Positions 46,739-53,918 of a stretch of 64,000 nt of DNA are shown in pieces (position 1 is the stretch's first letter; every line of letters begins with the position of its first letter). The notes below the pieces were generated by a model. That model did not search any database. It saw only the letters and a program-made list of their open reading frames with translations, and was not told the origin of the DNA. This stretch comes from UBA6224 sp963730375 (lineage in GTDB: Bacteria > Patescibacteriota > Saccharimonadia > Saccharimonadales > UBA4665), in assembly GCA_963730375.1 (NCBI GenBank), contig CAVSRJ010000001.1, positions 665,693 through 729,692 of the forward strand, read 5' to 3'. The position numbers and the translations under genes are program-made.

Positions 46739-47333
46739 ATGGCTGCACCACAACAGCAACACGCACCAGGTCAGCGTCGTGGCGGTCGTCGTCAGGACGC
46801 CCCACATAGAGGAAAAGCAATTTGATGAGCGCACCCTGCACATCGACCGCGTCGCACGTGTCGTCAAGGGTGGACGCCGCTTTCGTTTCCGCGCACTCGT
46901 TGTCGTCGGAGACAAAAAGGGCAAAGTAGGTATCGGCCTGAGCAAGGGCGCCGACGTTACGGCAGCCGTTACCAAAGCAACCGATGTCGCTAAGAAGCAC
47001 ATGATTGCCGTGCCACTATACAAGGCAACCCTTCCACACGAAGTGACAGGAAAAGTTGGCGGCGCGAACATCCTTTTGAAGCCTGCTAGCCAGGGTACTG
47101 GTTTAATCGCTGGCGGTGTTGTCCGCACCATCCTCGAAGTCGCCGGTGTCGGCAACGCCCTATCCAAGTCGCTTGGCTCTACCAACAAGGCCAACACGGC
47201 ATATGCAACCATTGCAGCCCTGGAGAGTCTGGTACCAGCCAGCAAATGGGTTACCAAGCAATCAGCTGCCAAGAAGCCAGCAGCCAAGCCTGCGGCCAAG
47301 AAAGCAGCTCCCAAGAAGAGTGAGGCAAAATAA
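46739..47333 (+). CDS. rpsE: 30S ribosomal protein S5 (one insertion)
   Basis: uS5, near the decoding centre. The N-terminus is a disordered Gln/Arg-rich stretch; after removing a C near 46800 it joins HIEEKQFDERTLHIDRVARVVKGGRRFRFRALVVVGDKKGKVGIGLSKGADV and ends in an Ala/Lys-rich tail. About 197 residues. It is followed directly by rplO through TAATG: rpmD (L30) is missing. Confidence 0.93.
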
Positions 47334-47815
47334 TGAAGTTTAACGAACTCAACATCACCAGTAACAAATCAGCAAAGCGCGTTGGTCGTGGTATTTCTGC
47401 CGGCCAGGGTAAGACTGCTGGGCGTGGTACCAAGGGTCAAAAGGCTCGTACAGGTTCCAGCAAGAAGCCAGGGTTTGAGGGTGGTTCCAACCCCCTCATG
47501 CAGCGCCTGCCAAAGCTTCGTGGTTTCAAGAGCCACCGCGTCCAGGCAGAAGTTGTCTACACCGGCGACCTGGAGCAGTTTGGCAACAAAGTTGTCGATG
47601 CAACAGTACTGGCAGAAGCTGGACTCATTAGCAGTGCCTACGTCAGTGTCAAGCTCCTCAAGAGTGGCGAGTTGACCAAGAAAGTCACCGTCAAATTGCC
47701 TGCAGCTAGTAACGCAGCTCTGGAAGTTGTCCAAGAGGCGGGCGGCACGTTCGAGAAGACGCCACGACTCGGTCGGCCCCAGACCTCTACCAAGAAGTCT
47801 GACAAGAAAGCCTAG
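47333..47815 (+). CDS. rplO: 50S ribosomal protein L15
   Basis: uL15. 160 residues, intact: MKFNELNITSNKSAKRVGRGISAGQGKTAGRGTKGQKAR, GFEGGSNPLMQRLPKLRGFKS. Shine-Dalgarno within the end of rpsE, start in TAATG overlap. Confidence 0.95.
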   Translation: MKFNELNITSNKSAKRVGRGISAGQGKTAGRGTKGQKARTGSSKKPGFEGGSNPLMQRLPKLRGFKSHRVQAEVVYTGDLEQFGNKVVDATVLAEAGLISSAYVSVKLLKSGELTKKVTVKLPAASNAALEVVQEAGGTFEKTPRLGRPQTSTKKSDKKA

Positions 47816-47820
47816 TATCC

Positions 47821-48138
47821 ATGGCCCGAGCCCATCGAATAACGACAGAGCGACATACCGGACCTGGCCTATCCGGCGTTAACTATGTAGTCGTGGAACC
47901 GCCGTTACCTCAGACGACAGAAGATGATGCATTCAGGCTGGTACACCGACTACCCCCTACGCAGTCCATCTACCGTCCAAACGGTTCTGATTCGTTCAAG
48001 GAAGCGAGTCGTATAGTTGTTGTGGGCGGGGAAAATAGCGTGCTAGACGCACGAGACCGGGTTGTTGCTATGATGAGCGAGGTCGGCATACCCGTCGAGG
48101 TAGATCCAGCCGTGCAATACATCCCGATGAACCCGTAA
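47821..48138 (+). CDS. Hypothetical protein after rplO
   Basis: 105 residues, soluble, no family recognised. It begins 5 nt after rplO and is followed by a terminator, so it is the last gene of the spc transcript here, in the place where secY usually lies. Confidence 0.6.
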   Translation: MARAHRITTERHTGPGLSGVNYVVVEPPLPQTTEDDAFRLVHRLPPTQSIYRPNGSDSFKEASRIVVVGGENSVLDARDRVVAMMSEVGIPVEVDPAVQYIPMNP

Positions 48139-48159
48139 TGTAGGTGCTGGCTTAACTCC

Positions 48160-48190
48160 AAAAACTAACTCGCATAGGGTTAGTTTTTAT
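48160..48190 (+). terminator. Terminator of the spc unit
   Basis: AAAAACTAAC, loop, GGTTAGTTTTT: stem plus T run directly after the gene at 47821. It separates the spc genes from secY. Confidence 0.85.
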
Positions 48191-48202
48191 TACCATCACT
48201 CA

Positions 48203-48231
48203 TTGCCAAATACCGACAAAGATGCTATAGT
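48203..48231 (+). promoter_or_regulatory. Promoter, leaderless gene
   Basis: TTGCCA (48203-48208), a 17-nt spacer and TATAGT (48226-48231); the ATG at 48240 is 8 nt further. Confidence 0.75.
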
Positions 48232-48239
48232 ATACGTAT

Positions 48240-49475
48240 ATGGAACGTGAACCTGATAGTCCGGATGAGCCAGTATTGTCAAACGCCGAAAATGCGCCTG
48301 CCGCACGAAGAGGTGTGCTAGCTGGACTTGCCGTCACCGCTGTTGTTGGACCCATCATCGCCTATGGAGTATCTGGACTCGCAGAGGCCGATGGAAAACC
48401 TGTTCCACGAGTAACCATCACGAAAACAGTCGAAGTACAATGCGTCCAGCCCTCACAGCCTGAAATTGATGCGATGGAAGAGCGGATAACACAACGCCCA
48501 CTTATCTATGTAACGGACGAAGAGATGAGTCAAAACACGCCTCATTCATATCAGGCCAACAAACTAGGCCTGACAATATATGACAACCGGTCATTAATCC
48601 CACTGTCTGATGACCTAGAGGTAGCCTATGGAGACAAAGGTCCAGCAGAGGGCGAGATGCCACTCGATGAATACATTCAGTCGGTACATGACTACCTTGC
48701 ACAGTACGGCCTACAGTTGCATACGCATGATACAGACCGATATATGCCGATAAACTATTCAGATTTGAGCCCCGAAGGAGTCAGGGCGCTCAAAAACGAG
48801 TTTCTCAACCTAGCATTAGCCCTGGGTGCATTACCACAGGAATTGTACTCCGCCATCGGATTGACGGACGTATACATCGCTACTGAGATTCATGGCAAGG
48901 ACGAGGAAGACTTGGGAACTGTTGGCGATCACAGCATATATCTAGATTTCACTCCCGAGGATAACCACAGTACATCCTATGACCTTCCCTTGCATGAGTT
49001 AGCGCATGGTATCGACAAGGCAACATGTTTTGGCAGCGGCGCTGACAAGCAGTTTGCTTCACTGAACCCGTTTCCTGTATACGGACGTCAAAGCGAGCGG
49101 ACGCCTAATCCGGTCGTAAACCAAAGAATGACTTACGAAAATCGAAAAGTATCCAGCTGGGGTGAGCAACAGAGACGAATAGCGGACTCTCCAACGTCAA
49201 ACGCAGTAGAACGGGAAAACGCCGAGAAACACCTTGATCAATACCTAGGCACTATTATCACCAGAACACAGTACGGCATGAAAAACGTCGTAGAGGATAA
49301 GGCCGTCACATTGAGCCCCCTGCTAGAGGGAGCTCCATACGCGATGTCGCCATTTCATTCACCAGTGCTGCGGGAAAAGCTTGCCCTGCTGCTGGCTCGA
49401 CTCAATACCGTTAATCCAGCAGTTGTCGACTATCTACTGACAAATGCTACTGCGAATTACGAACGATCCGAATAG
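48240..49475 (+). CDS. Membrane-anchored zincin-type metalloprotease candidate
   Basis: 411 residues. A short cytoplasmic N-terminus, one hydrophobic anchor (RGVLAGLAVTAVVGPIIAYGVSGL), then an extracellular domain. The motif LPLHELAHGIDKATC near residue 253 is a HExxH zinc-peptidase signature; a later VVEDKA could supply a third ligand. The rest matches no family I recognise. It sits between rplO and secY but has its own promoter. A surface or secreted peptidase is plausible for an epibiont, which is an inference. Confidence 0.65.
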   Translation: MEREPDSPDEPVLSNAENAPAARRGVLAGLAVTAVVGPIIAYGVSGLAEADGKPVPRVTITKTVEVQCVQPSQPEIDAMEERITQRPLIYVTDEEMSQNTPHSYQANKLGLTIYDNRSLIPLSDDLEVAYGDKGPAEGEMPLDEYIQSVHDYLAQYGLQLHTHDTDRYMPINYSDLSPEGVRALKNEFLNLALALGALPQELYSAIGLTDVYIATEIHGKDEEDLGTVGDHSIYLDFTPEDNHSTSYDLPLHELAHGIDKATCFGSGADKQFASLNPFPVYGRQSERTPNPVVNQRMTYENRKVSSWGEQQRRIADSPTSNAVERENAEKHLDQYLGTIITRTQYGMKNVVEDKAVTLSPLLEGAPYAMSPFHSPVLREKLALLLARLNTVNPAVVDYLLTNATANYERSE

Positions 49476-49555
49476 TTTTCTTGGCTGCAGTATCTGCCGT
49501 GACAATCCTGTGCTATATTTGTGAGCATTACGGACTGAATGACGGAAGGACTACA

Positions 49556-49909
49556 GTGACGGCAGAAACGACACACGCACTCAAAATGTTTTATGACGGC
49601 GACGTGGGCACCTATTATGCCCGAATTTCACCGCCCCTGGCGAGCGAACAATGGCTGACAGGCTTTGTTGCACTGCATCCGAACATGGGTCGGCGGGGTA
49701 TTGCTGATATTCCTGATACGGCATATGAACAAAGTTGTGTCCGCAACCCGGATGGCGAACCCGCAACCGAATATATAGCGATGGATATTATGTGGTCCGA
49801 TGAAGGCGAGATATCATCTACGCTTAGCAAGGCATTACAAAAATGTGGCGTTGAGTTGGATATTGACCAAGAAGTATATCTTTTTACTGAGATTGAATCG
49901 ACGGTTTGA
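49556..49909 (+). CDS. Hypothetical protein, 117 aa
   Basis: No family recognised. The GTG at 49556 is chosen because GGAAGGA lies 7 nt before it and a -10-like TATATT lies upstream at about 49514; a longer in-frame reading from 49481 would start inside the promoter. Soluble, acidic, two cysteines. Confidence 0.5.
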   Translation: MTAETTHALKMFYDGDVGTYYARISPPLASEQWLTGFVALHPNMGRRGIADIPDTAYEQSCVRNPDGEPATEYIAMDIMWSDEGEISSTLSKALQKCGVELDIDQEVYLFTEIESTV

Positions 49910-49925
49910 AGTCCCTCACATCGCT

Positions 49926-49954
49926 TTGCCCCGGGCCGCCAAACCATGTATACT
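49926..49954 (+). promoter_or_regulatory. secY promoter
   Basis: TTGCCC (49926-49931), a 17-nt spacer and TATACT (49949-49954); leader about 45 nt. Confidence 0.7.
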
Positions 49955-50002
49955 AACCTGTGAATAATGACTGAAGTGAAATAAAGAGGGTCTCTTTACC
50001 GC

Positions 50003-51496
50003 ATGAACTGGAAGATTATCTGGCAGTCGCTCAAAAAACGCGACATGCAAAAACGCCTCGCAGCCGTCCTCGGCATATTGTTGGTGTACCGATTTTTGGC
50101 ACACGTTCCAATCCCCCTCAGTGACCCGCAGACTCTGAAACAAGTCCTGACTAACCTCTATACCTCTGATTCTTCTCAGTTCCTCAGTTTCGTGAACGTC
50201 TTGTCTGGTGGTGCACTGGCCAACTTCTCTATCATGCTCGCTGGTCTGGGCCCATACATTAACGCGTCCATCATCATGCAGCTCTTGACCAAGGCGTTGC
50301 CGCAGCTTGAAAACCTCCGCAAAGAGGGTGAATACGGCCAGAAGAAAATCAACCAGTACACCCGTATTTTGACACTGCCGTTAGCTATCATCCAGTCAAT
50401 CGGTATTATTTATCTGGTACGACAGACTGCCCAGAGTGTCGGTGGTATCGGTGACATTACGGCCAATACGTCACTCCTACAGTGGGTACTGATGATTGCG
50501 GCGTTGACTGGTGGATCCATGCTTATGATGTGGCTCGGCGAGCTCATCACCGAACAGAGTGTCGGTAACGGTATTTCGCTGCTTATTACCGTAAGTATTG
50601 TGAGTCGCTTGCCCGAGACCATTTCACAAATCGGATCCAATATCTTCAATGGTGATAATTCATGGAAGCTATTTGGTCACACACTGCCCATCAACGAGCA
50701 TGCATTTTGGCTCGGATTGACACTACTCGCTTCGGTGCTCATCATCACTTGGGCGGTGGTTATGTTGAACGAGGCTGCCCGCAAGCTCACAGTCAATTAC
50801 GCGAAACGTGTCCAGGGCAATCGTACCTATGGCGGAGTCACGACCGTGTTGCCAGTCAAATTGATTACTGCTGGGGTTATTCCAATCATCTTTGCCGTCG
50901 CGTTCCTGAGTGTACCGAGTTTTGCTGGTCAGTTGCTGGCCAACGCCAGTAGTCCGCACTGGCAGCAAATCGGCGCCAACCTATCTGCGTGGTTCCAAAC
51001 ACCATCAGCACAGACCTTTGCTCAGGGTGGTTGGCAGGCATATATATATCCGGTGACATACTTCCTGCTGGTGTTCGTATTCACCTACTTCTACACCAGT
51101 ATCGCATTTAACTCCAAGGAGATTGCCGAAAACCTGCAAAAGCAGGGCGGCTTCATCGAGGGCGTACGTAGTGGAGCACAGACCGAGAAATACCTCAGCA
51201 AAACCGTCAACCGCCTCACACTGTTCGGCGCAAGTGCATTGGGTATCTTGGCAATCGTCCCGATAATTGGCCAGGTCTTTATTAGTGCAAATATTGCAAT
51301 CGGTGGTACCAGCGTGCTGATTTTGGTCTCAGTTGCCCTCCAGACGCTCCGTGCGGTCGAATCTCGTGCTCTCATGATTACCTACGATCAGTACAGCGAA
51401 CCAGACTTCTTCTACGACCCGACCGAGGGCGAAGCCGCATTGGGCCAGCCAGGCAAGCTCCGTATGCGCAATCCGTTCCGCAACAAATCCAAATAA
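50003..51496 (+). CDS. secY: Protein translocase subunit SecY
   Basis: The membrane channel for protein secretion. 497 residues, intact, with about ten membrane spans: RLAAVLGILLVYRFLAHVPIPL, the plug/TM2 region (LVNLVSGGALANFSIMLAGLGPYINASIIMQLL type), GNGISLLI, and the C-terminal cytoplasmic loop GFIEGVRSGAQTEKYLSKTVNRLT. adk and map, which often follow secY, are absent here. It has its own promoter, separate from the spc genes. Confidence 0.95.
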   Translation: MNWKIIWQSLKKRDMQKRLAAVLGILLVYRFLAHVPIPLSDPQTLKQVLTNLYTSDSSQFLSFVNVLSGGALANFSIMLAGLGPYINASIIMQLLTKALPQLENLRKEGEYGQKKINQYTRILTLPLAIIQSIGIIYLVRQTAQSVGGIGDITANTSLLQWVLMIAALTGGSMLMMWLGELITEQSVGNGISLLITVSIVSRLPETISQIGSNIFNGDNSWKLFGHTLPINEHAFWLGLTLLASVLIITWAVVMLNEAARKLTVNYAKRVQGNRTYGGVTTVLPVKLITAGVIPIIFAVAFLSVPSFAGQLLANASSPHWQQIGANLSAWFQTPSAQTFAQGGWQAYIYPVTYFLLVFVFTYFYTSIAFNSKEIAENLQKQGGFIEGVRSGAQTEKYLSKTVNRLTLFGASALGILAIVPIIGQVFISANIAIGGTSVLILVSVALQTLRAVESRALMITYDQYSEPDFFYDPTEGEAALGQPGKLRMRNPFRNKSK

Positions 51497-51502
51497 CCCC
51501 CC

Positions 51503-51938
51503 CATACTTTTCTCTTGTTAGAAAAGTATGCAAAAGAACAGCCCCAAATACGTTTGCGCCGAGAGCTGGAGGGTATTGTCTCGTTTGGCCAAAGATCGCC
51601 TGGTCAGGCCTACTGCCAGTAGCCCTGCCTGCGTTGGACGTACTTTGGCCAGCCAAGCACACGAGTCAGTACCCTCCAGCTCTCGGGCAAGCCGAGGGGC
51701 ACTAGCTAGAACAAAACACCATAAGCTTGGGCTTGTTGGCCATGTCGACGTTCCTGGCTCAGCTGTTGTCTTTCGACAACTTGGTACCGATAGGTACCTT
51801 ACTATGCCGAGTACTTGTTTGAGAGAAGCCGTTAGGCAAACGAGTCACGCAGGCAGTTGTCGCAAAAGGACAACAGCTGACCACGAACCAAAGACTAGGC
51901 CTGAACTTTCGGCTACTTTTCTTTCAAGAGAAAAGTAG
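51503..51938 (+). ncRNA. Candidate structured RNA region between secY and 52036
   Basis: No convincing gene; the one long reading frame gives an Arg/Ser-rich, unnatural peptide. The DNA is full of perfect stems: an end hairpin of 11 bp (51503-51513 with 51520-51530), a 17-bp stem (51559-51575 with 51670-51686) enclosing 5-bp, 9-bp (51586-51594 with 51643-51651) and inner stems, a 12-bp long-range stem (51759-51770 with 51869-51880), GGTACC...GGTACC, an 8-bp stem, and a final 10-bp hairpin (51913-51922 with 51929-51938). No RNase P, tmRNA or SRP signature seen. Confidence 0.55.
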
Positions 51939-51945
51939 ATGGGCT

Positions 51946-51963
51946 AGGCGGGCCAGTCCGCCT
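51946..51963 (+). terminator. Hairpin after the structured region
   Basis: AGGCGG, loop GCCAGT, CCGCCT. A GC-rich hairpin without a T run; it may end the structured RNA. Confidence 0.35.
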
Positions 51964-51977
51964 GCAATCCAAGTAGT

Positions 51978-52007
51978 TTGACAATATGTGTGCTGTTTTA
52001 TCATACT
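51978..52007 (+). promoter_or_regulatory. Promoter
   Basis: TTGACA (51978-51983), an 18-nt spacer and CATACT (52002-52007), before the gene at 52036. Confidence 0.6.
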
Positions 52008-52035
52008 GGTGCTCATTGAGATATTTGGAGGATAT

Positions 52036-52371
52036 ATGCCGCTAATTTACGATAAAGTACCACCAACACCAGACGATGTGCACTTAGACCCAGACTGCGC
52101 ACGCTCACTCAATAGTGACTTTGCTAGCGAGGATGTCGATGTCATGGTAGCCTACAGCATCGGCTCACAAGATGCCCATCGCTTTGCAATGGATGTCGAG
52201 TTAGGCGCTGACGGTTTAGTCCAGTTGGGGCACGTCCGACGCGGACTTCGTAACGCTGCTTCAGTACTCCTGCAAGACGTCCGTATACATTACGTGAAAG
52301 GTGTCGAGGACTACATTGAACGCAATCGCCAGCACGCCTTACAGTCATTAGATGCGGCTGAGAACGCTTAA
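52036..52371 (+). CDS. Hypothetical protein, 111 aa
   Basis: No family recognised. A soluble protein with an acidic first half and a helical second half. GGAGG lies 5 nt before the ATG at 52036. It has its own promoter and sits between secY and infA. Confidence 0.6.
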   Translation: MPLIYDKVPPTPDDVHLDPDCARSLNSDFASEDVDVMVAYSIGSQDAHRFAMDVELGADGLVQLGHVRRGLRNAASVLLQDVRIHYVKGVEDYIERNRQHALQSLDAAENA

Positions 52372-52393
52372 GGTGTCCAACCCTAAAAAACTC

Positions 52394-52423
52394 TTTACAG
52401 ACTGTAGTCAAAACTGCTATAAT
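52394..52423 (+). promoter_or_regulatory. Promoter of infA-rpmJ-rpsM unit
   Basis: TTTACA (52394-52399), an 18-nt spacer and TATAAT (52418-52423); leader about 80 nt. Confidence 0.7.
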
Positions 52424-52509
52424 TCACTCTTGTTATACGCGCGTCATACGGGAGTGCACGGAATCAACCAAGGATTCCCGGATATCGCAGTGTGAACAGT
52501 TAACTATTT

Positions 52510-52731
52510 ATGGCCGGAAACAAGGAAGTAATCGAACTGACAGGAACTATTGTTGAGACCCTTCCGGGTGCTCAATTTCGTGTCGAACTCGAGAACGGCC
52601 ACAAAATAGTTGCGCATGTCGCAGGAAAAATGCGGAAACACTTCATCCGCATCGTACCAGGTGACGCGGTTACGGTGGAGTTAACTCCATACGACCTTAC
52701 CAAGGGCCGTATTACGTACCGCAAAGGATAA
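52510..52731 (+). CDS. infA: Translation initiation factor IF-1
   Basis: Binds the A-site of the small subunit during initiation. 73 residues, an OB fold: KEVIELTGTIVETLPGAQFRVELENGHKIVAHVAGKMRKHFIRIVPGDAVTVELTPYDLTKGRITYR. Confidence 0.96.
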   Translation: MAGNKEVIELTGTIVETLPGAQFRVELENGHKIVAHVAGKMRKHFIRIVPGDAVTVELTPYDLTKGRITYRKG

Positions 52732-52801
52732 CTTTCTTCGGGATTGGTTCATCCGGACTGATGCACACGCATCGAAGTACGGATCAATCCTAACGAAAGT
52801 T
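52730..52801 (+). promoter_or_regulatory. Long hairpin between infA and rpmJ
   Basis: AACTTTC (52730-52736) pairs with GAAAGTT (52795-52801); inside, GGATTG pairs with CAATCC, CCG with CGG, and GATGC with GCATC around a small loop. A branched hairpin of about 72 nt starting at the infA stop. No T run follows. Placed like a ribosomal-protein autoregulatory site or a processing signal. Confidence 0.6.
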
Positions 52802-52863
52802 ACACCATCACAATATCAATATAAGCAGTGTGTTGTGCACCAGGAGAGGAGCATAATCCGTAC

Positions 52864-52980
52864 ATGAAAGTACGTGCAAGTATCAAAAAGATTAGCCCCG
52901 ACGACAAAATCGTACGTCGCAAGGGTCGTCTTTACGTTATTAACAAAATGAAGCCAAAGCACAAGCAGAGGCAGGGGTAA
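52864..52980 (+). CDS. rpmJ: 50S ribosomal protein L36, zinc-free form
   Basis: bL36. 38 residues: MKVRASIKKISPDDKIVRRKG, then LYVINKMKPKHKQRQG. The Cys/His zinc ligands of the usual form are replaced by Ser, Asp and Asn/Lys. The stop overlaps micro-ORF D (TAATG). Confidence 0.93.
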   Translation: MKVRASIKKISPDDKIVRRKGRLYVINKMKPKHKQRQG

Positions 52981-53102
52981 TGGGAATCTATATGAACATT
53001 ACAACTTGTGCCAAGGAAAAGAGCAGCCAGAGTCAAAATTCGCACATTTTGGCCCTGCGCGATGAGAAAAACGCAGTTTGTCTCATGGGAAGAAAGGGGT
53101 AG
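52980..53102 (+). CDS. Micro-ORF D before rpsM, repeat-encoded
   Basis: 40 codons (MGIYMNITTCAKEKSSQSQN...LMGRKG). The ATG overlaps the rpmJ stop (TAATG); the stop TAG lies 3 nt before the rpsM ATG. Its N-terminal 12 codons are unrelated to those of copies A-C, yet the repeat is entered in the same reading frame. AGGGG for rpsM lies in its last codons. Confidence 0.6.
   Translation: MGIYMNITTCAKEKSSQSQNSHILALRDEKNAVCLMGRKG
53016..53086 (+). repeat. Ribosomal-operon double-hairpin element, copy D
   Basis: Hairpin 1: CAGAGTCAAAAT (53028-53039), loop TCGCAC, ATTTTGGCCCTG (53046-53057); the C-to-T change keeps a G-U pair. Hairpin 2: ATGAGAAAAAC (53062-53072), loop GCA, GTTTGTCTCAT (53076-53086). 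10 kb from copies A-C. Confidence 0.9.
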
Positions 53103-53105
53103 AGT

Positions 53106-53492
53106 ATGGCACGAATATCTGGTGTTACTATTCCAAGTGAAAAGCAAGTCTGGGTCGCCCTGACGTACGTCTACGGCATCGGCCCCAAGACTGCAGATGG
53201 CATCCTGGTTCAGGCCAAGGTCGAGCGCACCGTGCGTGTCAAAGACCTGACTGACGCCGAGGTGTCACGCATCCAAGAGGTTATCAACAACGACCTCGTC
53301 GTTGAGGGTGAGTTGCAGCGCATGGTCGCCGGCAACATCAAGCGCCTCAAGGACATTGGCGCGTATCGCGGCACTCGTCACAAGCAGAATTTGCCTGTAC
53401 GTGGGCAGCGCACCAAGACCAACGCCCGCACCAAGCGCGGCAAGCGCTCAGCAGTGGGCGGCGCACAACCTAAAGCAGCTTCTAAGACGTAG
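53106..53492 (+). CDS. rpsM: 30S ribosomal protein S13
   Basis: uS13, in the head contacting the P-site tRNA. 128 residues, intact: MARISGVTIPSEKQVWVALTYVYGIGPKTADGIL, GAYRGTRHKQNLPVRGQRTKTNARTKRG. Confidence 0.96.
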   Translation: MARISGVTIPSEKQVWVALTYVYGIGPKTADGILVQAKVERTVRVKDLTDAEVSRIQEVINNDLVVEGELQRMVAGNIKRLKDIGAYRGTRHKQNLPVRGQRTKTNARTKRGKRSAVGGAQPKAASKT

Positions 53493-53509
53493 AAAGGAGA
53501 CGACAGAAG

Positions 53510-53914
53510 ATGGCAGAATCAACAACTACTTCGGCGGCTCCCAAGCGTAAAAAAGCTAAGCGATCCGTCAGCAAGGGCCAGGTACATGTCCAGGCTACCT
53601 TCAACAACACAATCATTACGTTTACCGACACCAAAGGTGGCGCTCTAACCGCCTCCAGTGCAGGTGCCTGTGGCTTCCGTGGTTCCAAGAAGGGAACCGC
53701 CTATGCCGCTCAGGTAGCTGCCGAGCGAGCTGGTCAGGCTGCCAAGCAGCAATACGGCGTTAGCAGTGTCGAAGTATTCGTCAAGGGTATCGGACTCGGC
53801 CGAGATGCCGCAGTGCGTGCATTATCCGGTCTCGACATCGCTGTCGAAGCGATTACCGACGTAACAGGCGTACCACACGGTGGCGTACGTCCTAAGAAGG
53901 CACGGAGGATCTAG
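53510..53914 (+). CDS. rpsK: 30S ribosomal protein S11
   Basis: uS11, on the platform. 134 residues, intact: GQVHVQATFNNTIITFTDTKGGALTASSAGACGFRGSKKGTAYAAQ, GIGLGRDAAVRAL, and the conserved end TDVTGVPHGGVRPKKARRI. Confidence 0.96.
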   Translation: MAESTTTSAAPKRKKAKRSVSKGQVHVQATFNNTIITFTDTKGGALTASSAGACGFRGSKKGTAYAAQVAAERAGQAAKQQYGVSSVEVFVKGIGLGRDAAVRALSGLDIAVEAITDVTGVPHGGVRPKKARRI

Positions 53915-53918
53915 TCAT

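Noticed and set aside
51528..51938. 136-codon open frame across the structured region after secY
   Set aside because: The peptide is Arg/Ser-rich with no natural pattern, the start has no Shine-Dalgarno sequence or close promoter, and the DNA is dominated by long perfect stems that better explain it.
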